A stretch of DNA of 14,289 bases from Actinomycetes bacterium (lineage in GTDB: Bacteria; Actinomycetota; Acidimicrobiia; Spongiisociales; UBA5794), in the NCBI GenBank assembly GCA_023336855.1, contig JAMBLK010000186.1, positions 1 to 14,289 on the forward strand. Reading direction: 5' to 3'. This document shows, in pieces, positions 1 to 5,375 of this stretch. The stretch's first letter is position 1; each line of letters starts with the position of its first letter. The notes below the pieces were generated by a model. It saw nothing but the letters and a program-made list of their open reading frames with translations, was not told where the DNA came from and ran no database searches. The position numbers and the translations under genes are program-made.

Positions 1-648
1 AGCGTCATCGGAAACCTTCCTGCACAAGTCAATGCAGTGGCCCAAGGCGATACTCCGGTGGCGAGAGCGTCGTACATCGCTGCAGTCTTTCTCCTTGCCC
101 CTATTGCAATCATCGTTCCCGTCACGATCTCTGCCGCGGTGGGCTCAAACGCGATCGTCGGAGAACGCGAACGCGGAACCGGAGAGTTCCTCGCTCACAG
201 CCCTGTCACGATGAAGGAGCTCTACCTCGGGAAGCTGATCTCGAGCCTCGTTCCCGGCTTTCTCGCTCTGATCGTGGGCTTCTCTGCCTATGCCCTGATT
301 GTGAACCTGACGGTTGGACCCGATCTCGGCGGATGGTTCTTCCCCACCGTCGGCTGGGTGGTTCTGATCCTCTGGGTGATCCCACCGTTCATCGCGGTGG
401 CTCTCACCGTCATTCTGCGGATATCCGCCCGTGTTCGATCGGCTGCTTCAGCTCAACAGGCATCCAGTCTGGTGACACTGCCCGTCATCATGCTGTCGTA
501 CGCGGTATCGGTCAGTGTCGTTGTCTCTCCGGGGCGAATGTCGTTTCTGATCGGCGCGATCTCGTGGGTCCTTGCGATTCTCCTATCTGTTCGCGGGGCA
601 AAGAAGCTACGACGCGAGCGGCTCCTGGGAGTGGCGTCAGAGACCTGA
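1..648 (+). CDS. ABC-2 type transporter permease, 3' part (5' end outside window)
   Basis: The reading frame is open from the first base to TGA at 646-648, giving 215 visible residues; the true start lies to the left. The protein is an inner-membrane exporter permease that would pair with an ATPase not in the window. About five hydrophobic segments are visible (roughly residues 24-49, 83-103, 115-138, 157-175, 181-197). Between the first two is the motif GERERGTGE (54-62) followed by a 'SPVT...ELYLGK' stretch, which is the cytoplasmic coupling region typical of ABC-2 permeases. The basic tail KKLRRERLL (201-209) fits a cytoplasmic C terminus. The substrate cannot be told from the sequence; drug, lipid or polysaccharide export and sodium efflux are all possible in this family. 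The GTG at codon 13 is an internal codon, not a convincing start. Confidence 0.85.
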   Translation, partial: SVIGNLPAQVNAVAQGDTPVARASYIAAVFLLAPIAIIVPVTISAAVGSNAIVGERERGTGEFLAHSPVTMKELYLGKLISSLVPGFLALIVGFSAYALIVNLTVGPDLGGWFFPTVGWVVLILWVIPPFIAVALTVILRISARVRSAASAQQASSLVTLPVIMLSYAVSVSVVVSPGRMSFLIGAISWVLAILLSVRGAKKLRRERLLGVASET

Positions 649-717
649 GGTTCGTCGGATTGATGATCTCGGACAAAGGACGGGAACCACGAGGCGATCC
701 GATATCGTCTCATCTAC

Positions 718-1491
718 ATGATGAAACGACTGCTCCTATTCGCTCTCCCGTTCGCCCTTCTCACCGCAGCCTGCGGATCAAGCGGAGGTGACATGCCGAC
801 CGGCCATGCCTGGCAACTGACCGAGATCGCCGATTCCGATGAAACGATGGGCTCTCCGGTGGCTTCGACCGCACCGACGTTGGCTTTCGAAGACGATAGA
901 GCAGCCGGAAATGCGTCATGCAACCAGTACTTCGGATCATACGAACTGGACGGCTCTTCGATCACCTTCGGCCCACTGGCGTCAACAGAGATGTTCTGCG
1001 CCGACCCCGGAGTCATGGAACAGGAGGCCGCGTATCTCACCGCACTGCAGTCCGTTGACTCCTGGGCGGTGGATGACGAGACGCTGACGTTCTCTTCCGG
1101 CGGCACCCCGGTACTCGTGTACGCGGCGATCTCCCAGGACCTCGCAAGAACGTCGTGGAATCTCATCGCATACAACAACGGTACCGGTGGCTTCCAGTCG
1201 ACCGTGATCGACGTCGCCGTGACCGCCGCCTTCGCTGAGGACGGCACGCTCTCCGGCTCGTCGGGCTGTAACAACTACAGCGCCTCGTGGGAGACCGACA
1301 ACGGGTCTATCGAGATCAGCACCGGAGTCTCGACCATGATGGCCTGCGCCGACGAACAGGTCATGGCCCAGGAGACCCGGTACCTGGAACTCCTGGCTCT
1401 CGCCGACACCTACCGGGTCGATGCGGGCACACTCGAGATGTTCGATGCCGACGGCATGCGCGTCCTCCAGTACCTGGTGTCCGCCGGATAG
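718..1491 (+). CDS. Lipoprotein with two META (HslJ-like) domains
   Basis: This 257-residue protein starts MMKR, has a hydrophobic core and a lipobox LTAAC with the lipidated Cys at residue 19, so it should be anchored on the outer face of the membrane. Two META-type repeats follow (about 30-135 and 145-255). Each begins with a tryptophan β-strand (W32, W147), has a 'CN.Y' core (C68, C184) and then a 'ST.M.CAD..VM.QE..YL..L' helix (C94, C210). The same 26-residue cysteine spacing in both repeats suggests one disulphide per domain and an internal duplication. META domains occur in the E. coli heat-inducible protein HslJ and in secreted proteins; their biochemical role is not established. No strong ribosome binding site is visible, and the ATG at 721 is an equally possible start. 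The gene stands alone, 69 bp after the permease. Confidence 0.82.
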   Translation: MMKRLLLFALPFALLTAACGSSGGDMPTGHAWQLTEIADSDETMGSPVASTAPTLAFEDDRAAGNASCNQYFGSYELDGSSITFGPLASTEMFCADPGVMEQEAAYLTALQSVDSWAVDDETLTFSSGGTPVLVYAAISQDLARTSWNLIAYNNGTGGFQSTVIDVAVTAAFAEDGTLSGSSGCNNYSASWETDNGSIEISTGVSTMMACADEQVMAQETRYLELLALADTYRVDAGTLEMFDADGMRVLQYLVSAG

Positions 1492-1543
1492 TCGACCGAC
1501 GACAATCGAACCCATCGACATCGGTCCGCCGGTCACAGATGAT

Positions 1544-1561
1544 CACATGTGTGCAACATGT
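1544..1561. promoter_or_regulatory. Candidate operator: two ACATGT palindromes one helical turn apart
   Basis: The hexamer ACATGT occurs at 1545-1550 and 1556-1561, 11 bp start to start. The first copy extends to the 8-bp palindrome CACATGTG (1544-1551). The pair lies 21-38 bp before the antitoxin start. FitA/Arc-type ribbon-helix-helix repressors bind short subsites about one turn apart, so autoregulation is likely. This is inference from position and symmetry. A weak -10-like TAGTGT sits just downstream (1564-1569); no clear -35 was seen. Confidence 0.5.
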
Positions 1562-1581
1562 CCTAGTGTGAAGGCATGGTG

Positions 1582-1818
1582 ATGATCCAGATCCGTAACG
1601 TACCGCCCGACCTCCACGAGCGCCTCAAGCAGCGCGCCGCTTCGAAAGGCATGAATCTCTCCGACTACTTGAAAGGCGAGCTCGACCGGATCGTCTCGAT
1701 CCCGACCAACGCTGAGATCTTCGCAAGGATCCAGGCCGATGCAGATGCCGGCCTCCTGCCGTCGATCGGGGCGGACGAGATCGTCCGGGGCATCCGAGAC
1801 GATCGCGACTCGCATTGA
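1582..1818 (+). CDS. FitA-like ribbon-helix-helix antitoxin
   Basis: This 78-residue protein opens MIQIRNVPPDLHERLKQRA, the N-terminal β-strand and first helix typical of FitA/VapB ribbon-helix-helix antitoxins. 'GMNLSDYLKGELDRI' (about 24-38) forms the second helix, and a toxin-binding tail follows. It would bind DNA as a dimer and neutralise the PIN toxin encoded next. Two starts are possible, ATG 1576 and ATG 1582. GAAGG at 1570-1574 lies 1 nt from the first and 7 nt from the second, so 1582 fits better, and MIQIRNVP is the usual family N terminus. A leaderless message starting at 1576 from TAGTGT (1564-1569) is the alternative. The TGA overlaps the toxin start, so the pair is translationally coupled. 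Confidence 0.88.
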   Translation: MIQIRNVPPDLHERLKQRAASKGMNLSDYLKGELDRIVSIPTNAEIFARIQADADAGLLPSIGADEIVRGIRDDRDSH

Positions 1819-2198
1819 CGATTGTTATCGACGCGTCAGTTCTGGTGTCGGCGCTCATGGACCGTGACGAACGAGCAGAGGCAATGCGGACAACGCTCGC
1901 ACCTGTCGACCTCGTCGCCCCTCACCTCGTAGACCTCGAGGTGATGCAGGGTCTGCGTCGCCACGATCGACAAGGTCGCCACGACGCCGTACGTGCCCTC
2001 CGACAGTTCCGGCTCCTCGGGATCAGGCGATTCGATCACGAACCGCTCCTGCCGCGTATATGGGAGTTGCGCCACAATCTGACCGCCTTTGACGCCGCCT
2101 ACGTGGCTCTTGCCGAAGTGATCGAAGTGCCGCTCTTCACTTCGGATCGCAGGATCGCGAACGCACCCGGACACCACGCCGAGGTCATCGTCCTCTGA
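1815..2198 (+). CDS. vapC: PIN-domain ribonuclease toxin (VapC/FitB family)
   Basis: This is a 127-residue PIN protein, full length for VapC. The four acidic residues expected to hold Mg2+/Mn2+ are present: D6 (VIDASVLV), E42 (LEVMQGL), D93 (AFDAAYVALAE) and D111 (TSDRR). VapC toxins cleave specific RNAs, often tRNA or rRNA, to stop growth when the antitoxin is lost; the target here is unknown. The start is TTG 1815, which shares bases with the antitoxin stop (TTGA overlap). No ATG/GTG near the N terminus fits, because the next in-frame residues already form the conserved first strand. The stop TGA (2196-2198) directly abuts the TCA that is the reverse-strand stop of the 5' nuclease, so two operons converge with no gap. 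Confidence 0.9.
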   Translation: MTIVIDASVLVSALMDRDERAEAMRTTLAPVDLVAPHLVDLEVMQGLRRHDRQGRHDAVRALRQFRLLGIRRFDHEPLLPRIWELRHNLTAFDAAYVALAEVIEVPLFTSDRRIANAPGHHAEVIVL

Positions 2199-3071
2199 TC
2201 AATCCAGCCAGCGTGTCGGCCGTTCCTTGAGGCGTTCGAATCCGAGTTCGTCACAGAACGCCTCGTAGCGCCCCCTGGGCACGCCCTTCCACCTCAGATC
2301 GTTCAGCGAGTCGGGGAGCGGCACGTCTGTGCGGAGTTGGGCGAGGAAGCGATAGAGCAGAGCATCACCCATGCGCTCCCGCAACGTCACGGCAAGCTTG
2401 TCTGCGCCACGCAGTTTCACATCCCAAAGGAAGGTGTCGAGGGGGATGCCCTCCAGGTGGCCATAGCGGGCAAGGATGGTGGCTGACGATTTCGCGCCCC
2501 ATCCGGGGAGTCCGGGCAGTCCATCCGCGGCATCTCCAACGAGCGCGAGCCAATCGGGAATCGACTCCGGCTCGACACCGAACTTCTCGACGACGGCGTC
2601 CCGGTCGATGAACGCGCCCTTGCGGCGGTCGTATCCGATGATGCGGGGATCGCCGTAGAGCTGTGACATGTCCTTATCCGGAGACATCACAACGACCTGT
2701 TCCACATCGTCGACCCAGCGACGGGCCCCGGTAGCGAGTCCGTCGTCGGCTTCGTAGTCGTACATCGACCAGACGGTGACGCCGATCGCCCGCATCGCCC
2801 GTTCGGCGAGCGGGAATTGGTCGAGCAGGACCTGTTCGATGCCCTCCCCGGTCTTGTAGCCGGGGAACACTTGATTGCGGAACGATTCGACCACGGAATC
2901 GAAGGCTGCAGCTACGTGTGTGATCTCGGGTTCGGCAAGCAGCGCAAGGGTCGAAGCCAAGATCCCGTATGTGGCCTTCACATCCCGGCCGTCCGCCGTG
3001 GTGCGTGCCGGCCCTCCACCGAAGTGGTTCCGGAAGAGCTCATACGTCCCGTCGATGAGATAAAGCTTCAT
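2199..3071 (-). CDS. Stand-alone 5'-3' exonuclease / flap endonuclease (Pol I N-terminal type)
   Basis: The 290-residue product matches the 5' nuclease domain of DNA polymerase I without any polymerase part. FEN/PIN metal ligands are visible: D7 (LIDG), D58 (AFD), E107/D109/D110 (YEADDGLAT), D132/D134 (SPDKDMSQL) and D180/D183 (VGDAADGLPG). They are followed by the helix-three-turn-helix DNA-binding region (about 174-205, GWGAKSSATILARYG). 'SFRNQVFPGYKTGEG' (63-77) is the arch/substrate-channel segment. Expected role: removing 5' flaps or RNA primers during replication and repair. The chosen start is ATG 3071. It overlaps the toxin stop as ATGA and has AGAGG 7 nt upstream, whereas a GTG at 3092 lies inside the toxin gene without such support. 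It is the last gene of a coupled antitoxin-toxin-nuclease operon. Confidence 0.9.
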   Translation of the reverse strand: MKLYLIDGTYELFRNHFGGGPARTTADGRDVKATYGILASTLALLAEPEITHVAAAFDSVVESFRNQVFPGYKTGEGIEQVLLDQFPLAERAMRAIGVTVWSMYDYEADDGLATGARRWVDDVEQVVVMSPDKDMSQLYGDPRIIGYDRRKGAFIDRDAVVEKFGVEPESIPDWLALVGDAADGLPGLPGWGAKSSATILARYGHLEGIPLDTFLWDVKLRGADKLAVTLRERMGDALLYRFLAQLRTDVPLPDSLNDLRWKGVPRGRYEAFCDELGFERLKERPTRWLD

Positions 3072-3448
3072 CGCAGATCCTCTACCCGCCACGGACCCCC
3101 AGCCTCGATGATCTCGGGATCCCCGGTCAACAACGTGGCGTCGTGGGCCAGGGCGGTGGCGACCGCGAAAGCGTCGGCGTACGCCATCGGATAGCGTGCC
3201 TTGATAGAAGCGGCTTCGATCACCCGAACCGGCACAGCAGGATCCAAGCGCACACTTAGTCGCAAGTCATTGACCACGGTCTCTGCCTCTGCCTCCCCTG
3301 CAAGACGAGTGACGATGTAGTACACCTCGCCAGCATTGATCCAACTCATGCAAGGACGTTCGGCAAGAACATCGTCAACGCGAGTTGCAGCAGGTTCGGT
3401 GCCCTCCAGCCATCGCAAGACCGCCCACGAGTCAAGACACACGGTCAT
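3068..3448 (-). CDS. vapC: VapC-type PIN-domain toxin
   Basis: This 126-residue PIN ribonuclease has the catalytic acidic set D6 (CLDSWAVL), E41 (NAGEVYY), D92 (YADAFAVATA) and D110 (TGDPEI). The 'LDSWAVLRWLEG' and 'WINAGEVYY' blocks mark a subgroup clearly different from the other PIN toxin in the window, so the two are not a recent duplication. It starts ATG 3448, overlapping the antitoxin stop (ATGA), and its own TGA overlaps the start of the 5' nuclease (ATGA again). All three genes should therefore be translated from one message with re-initiation. Toxicity and RNA target are inferred from family only. Confidence 0.9.
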   Translation of the reverse strand: MTVCLDSWAVLRWLEGTEPAATRVDDVLAERPCMSWINAGEVYYIVTRLAGEAEAETVVNDLRLSVRLDPAVPVRVIEAASIKARYPMAYADAFAVATALAHDATLLTGDPEIIEAGGPWRVEDLR

Positions 3449-3660
3449 CGCGACTCGGCCTCGCGATCGGACTCGAGAGTGCCGACGAGATCGAGTCCTC
3501 TCAGTGACCCTTTGAGATGCTCGGTTCGCCGTGCCGGTTCCACGAGCACGGCCCCGTCTGCGAGTTGGAACTCGACTTCGTCACCAGGCTGTAGACCAAG
3601 CGCATCGCGGAAGCGTTTAGGGATCACGACTTGGCCCTTGGGCCCAACCAGGTGAGTCAT
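3445..3660 (-). CDS. vapB: AbrB/SpoVT-type (VapB) antitoxin
   Basis: The 71-residue product begins MTHLVGPKGQVVIPKRFRDA and continues LGLQPGDEVEFQLADGAVLVEPA, the complete swapped-hairpin AbrB/SpoVT DNA-binding fold (about 1-45). A C-terminal tail (about 46-71, ending ESDREAESR) would wrap the PIN toxin. It should repress its own operon as a dimer and inhibit the downstream VapC. An upstream GTG at 3705 is possible but adds 15 residues with no family match and would run through the promoter, so ATG 3660 is preferred. AAGGT sits directly against this ATG, too close for normal ribosome binding. The promoter spacing instead predicts a leaderless message starting at the A of the ATG. The stop overlaps the toxin start by 4 bp. 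Confidence 0.88.
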   Translation of the reverse strand: MTHLVGPKGQVVIPKRFRDALGLQPGDEVEFQLADGAVLVEPARRTEHLKGSLRGLDLVGTLESDREAESR

Positions 3661-3674
3661 ACCTTGAGTATGAC
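3656..3674. promoter_or_regulatory. Perfect inverted-repeat operator over the vapB start
   Basis: The 19-bp site is GTCATAC, five bases (CTTGA), then GTATGAC, a perfect 7+7 bp inverted repeat. It covers the start codon (3658-3660) and the -10 box (3667-3672) of the antitoxin gene. AbrB-type VapB dimers bind inverted repeats of this kind, so bound antitoxin would block RNA polymerase and, in a leaderless message, the translation start as well. Binding itself is inferred. Confidence 0.68.
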
Positions 3675-3696
3675 CCGTCGATCCATCTGATGTCAA
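3667..3696 (-). promoter_or_regulatory. Promoter of the vapB-vapC-5' nuclease operon
   Basis: On the reverse strand a consensus -35 TTGACA (3696-3691) is followed after 18 bp by CATACT (3672-3667), or after 17 bp by TCATAC. The 3' end of CATACT lies 7 bp before the A of ATG 3660, the normal distance to a transcription start. A leaderless mRNA is therefore predicted, common in Actinomycetota. The palindromic operator overlaps the -10. Confidence 0.65.
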
Positions 3697-3739
3697 GAGG
3701 CCCAATCGTGTCTCGCGACAACGGGTATCCTGCGCTGCA

Positions 3740-3813
3740 GGGCCTGTAGCTCCAACTGGCAGAGCAGCGGACTTTTAATCCGAAGCGTGTGGGTTCGAGT
3801 CCCACCGGGCCCA
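3740..3813 (+). tRNA. tRNA-Lys (anticodon TTT)
   Basis: A full cloverleaf folds. The acceptor is GGGCCTG (3740-3746) with CGGGCCC (3806-3812). The D stem is GCTC/GAGC with a 9-nt loop. The anticodon loop is CTTTTAA (3772-3778) with TTT at 3774-3776. The variable loop is 5 nt. The T arm is GTGGG/CCCAC with loop TTCGAGT. The discriminator is A3813 and CCA is not encoded. The outermost anticodon-stem pair is a G-A mismatch (3767/3783), as 27/43 in tRNA numbering. A weak -10-like TATCCT lies at 3726-3731, at the right distance for a start just before the tRNA. Lys decoding of AAA/AAG is expected. Confidence 0.95.
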
Positions 3814-3832
3814 CGACTCGCTTCGCTCGTGG
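3811..3832 (+). terminator. Hairpin directly after tRNA-Lys
   Basis: CCACGA (3811-3816) pairs with TCGTGG (3827-3832) around a 10-nt loop, beginning within the last bases of the tRNA. There is no T-run after it, so it is at best a non-canonical terminator or a 3' processing signal. Confidence 0.35.
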
Positions 3833-3834
3833 TG

Positions 3835-3866
3835 CTCAGTACTCAGTACTCAGTACGGAGTACTGA
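3835..3866. repeat. CTCAGTA heptamer tandem repeat forming a 9-bp hairpin
   Basis: Three exact copies of CTCAGTA (3835-3841, 3842-3848, 3849-3855) are followed by the variant CGGAGTA (3856-3862). TCAGTACTC (3843-3851) and GAGTACTGA (3858-3866) form a perfect 9-bp stem with a 6-nt loop. It lies between tRNA-Lys and the ribosome binding site of the next gene. It could be a dispersed palindromic (REP-like) element, a terminator lacking a T-run, or slippage-derived sequence. Confidence 0.75.
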
Positions 3867-3912
3867 AGCAGTCCTGATCCCACCAATCCAGCGCGGAAGG
3901 CCAAGGAGCATC

Positions 3913-4185
3913 ATGGGAAGCGTTGTCGGAACCATTGTCGGTGGACTCATCATGGGTCTCATCCTCGGCCCGATCGCACGGCTGATCAAGCCCGGTAGGC
4001 AGGACATCTCGTTGATCGGAACGATCCTCGTCGGCGCGGGCGCAGCCATCCTCGGTGGATTCCTCGCGGACCTCATCGGCGTTGGGAACACCGCCGGTAT
4101 CGACTGGATCAAACTGCTGATTCAGATCATCCTCGCCGTCATCGGCATCGGCCTGTTCGCCGGAGCGAGCTCTCGGAAGACATAG
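3913..4185 (+). CDS. GlsB/YeaQ/YmgE-family small membrane protein
   Basis: The 90-residue protein is almost entirely hydrophobic, with three predicted membrane segments (about 3-23, 32-56, 66-84). The family pattern is a Gly-rich first helix, 'GPIARLIKPGRQ' (19-30) in the first loop, 'GTILVGAGAAILGGFLADLIG' in the second segment, and a short 'SSRKT' tail. Members are small integral membrane proteins of unknown biochemical role, often stress-related and sometimes labelled transglycosylase-associated. ATG 3913 is chosen because AAGGAG (3903-3908) sits 4 nt upstream. An in-frame extension to 3787 would start inside the tRNA and is rejected. The gene follows the tRNA and repeat and is probably monocistronic. 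Confidence 0.87.
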   Translation: MGSVVGTIVGGLIMGLILGPIARLIKPGRQDISLIGTILVGAGAAILGGFLADLIGVGNTAGIDWIKLLIQIILAVIGIGLFAGASSRKT

Positions 4186-4266
4186 TCGTCGGCGTTCCAG
4201 CCCCGGCCGGTGATTCTTGGAGGCTCCCGACTCGCAGCGCACTCGTCGCGCGGGTTGAATGGGGTG

Positions 4267-5274
4267 ATGGATACCAGATCGTTCATCCGCGCCCTGCCCA
4301 AAGCCGAACTCCACGTCCACATCGAGGGAACGCTCGAACCCGAGATGATGGTCGCTCTCGCTGAGCGAAACGGCGTCGACCTTCCGTTCGCCACGGTCGA
4401 GGAGGTTCGCGCCGCCTACGAGTTCTCCGACCTCCAGTCGTTCCTCGACATCTACTACCAGGGCGCCGCCGTTCTCGTGACGGAGCAGGACTTCTACGAC
4501 CTCATGTACGCCTACCTCGAACGCGCCGTCGATGACGGCGTTCGGAGAGCCGAGATCTTCTTCGATCCACAGACCCACACAGAGCGGGGCATCGGCTTCC
4601 CCGTATTCATGAACGGTTTCACCCGGGCCGTGGGCGATGCCGAGGAGCGCTGGGGGATCTCCGCCGGTCTGATCATGTGTTTCCTCCGGCACCTTCCTGG
4701 CGATGCCGCGACGAGCACCTGGCACGAGGCCGAACCTTTCGCCGATCGGATCATCGGCGTGGGGCTCGACTCGGGAGAGGTCGGGAATCCCCCCGAACGG
4801 TTCGCTCAGGCCTACGCCCTGGCGCGAGCCGCTGGTCTTCACTCAGTGGCCCACGCGGGCGAGGAAGGCCCACCCGCGTACATCACGGGTGCCCTTGACG
4901 CCCTTGGTGCGGAGCGAATCGATCACGGTGTACGGTGCGACGAGGACCCTGCCCTGGTCGAACGTCTTGTGAGGGAGCAGACTCCGCTCACGATGTGCCC
5001 GCTATCGAACCTGAAACTCCGGGTCGTCGATCGCCTCGAGGACCACAGCTTGAAGCGCCTGCTCGATAGCGGCATTCGCGTGACCATCAACTCCGACGAT
5101 CCCGCCTACTTTGGGGGGTACGTGCTCGACAATTATGTGGCAGCGGCCGAGGCACTCAATCTGAGCCGGGAGGATCTCATCGCCCTGGCACGCAACTCAA
5201 TCGAAGCGGCATTCCTCGGGAGCAAGGGCAAGAGGGTCCTCCTCGATGAACTGACACAAATCGCCGCCGCGTAG
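4267..5274 (+). CDS. Adenine/adenosine deaminase, canonical active site
   Basis: This 335-residue zinc amidohydrolase converts adenine (to hypoxanthine) or adenosine (to inosine) with release of ammonia. All active-site elements are present: H16/H18 (AELHVHIEGTLEPE), H196 and catalytic E199 (VAHAGEEGPP), H220 (ERIDHG) and D277/D278 (INSDDPAYFGGY). 'EGTLEPE', 'FFDPQTHT', 'HAGEEGPP' and 'CPLSN.KL' resemble the bacterial adenine deaminase branch (as in Pseudomonas PA0148) more than classical adenosine deaminase, so the free base is the likelier substrate. ATG 4267 is preferred over upstream GTG 4210 and adjacent GTG 4264, because it gives the same N-terminal position and exact length as the downstream paralog. 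It lies 101 bp upstream of that paralog and probably shares its transcript. Substrate choice is inferred from motifs. Confidence 0.88.
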   Translation: MDTRSFIRALPKAELHVHIEGTLEPEMMVALAERNGVDLPFATVEEVRAAYEFSDLQSFLDIYYQGAAVLVTEQDFYDLMYAYLERAVDDGVRRAEIFFDPQTHTERGIGFPVFMNGFTRAVGDAEERWGISAGLIMCFLRHLPGDAATSTWHEAEPFADRIIGVGLDSGEVGNPPERFAQAYALARAAGLHSVAHAGEEGPPAYITGALDALGAERIDHGVRCDEDPALVERLVREQTPLTMCPLSNLKLRVVDRLEDHSLKRLLDSGIRVTINSDDPAYFGGYVLDNYVAAAEALNLSREDLIALARNSIEAAFLGSKGKRVLLDELTQIAAA

Positions 5275-5375
5275 CCGCCGCTCCCACGACTGGCGGGCCT
5301 GAATGCGCGTGTAGTACTGTCGACTGACCGCATGGATGGTCCATGGATCACGACCGTCACGAAGGGAGATCGCCC

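Noticed and set aside
3740..3813. tRNA-Lys as an integration (att) site for an island
   Set aside because: No second copy of the tRNA 3' end and no integrase are visible in the window, despite the neighbouring toxin-antitoxin genes.
3617..3814. Reverse-strand frame starting MGPVGLEPT across the tRNA
   Set aside because: It is the antisense of tRNA-Lys and the vapB promoter. This N terminus is a well-known false protein produced by reading tRNA genes backwards.
3835..3866. CRISPR-like array
   Set aside because: The 7-bp unit repeats head to tail without spacers and no cas gene is near.
3787..3912. N-terminal extension of the GlsB-like gene (MWVRVPPGPR...)
   Set aside because: It begins inside the tRNA and runs through the heptamer repeat. 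ATG 3913 has a proper ribosome binding site and the family N terminus.
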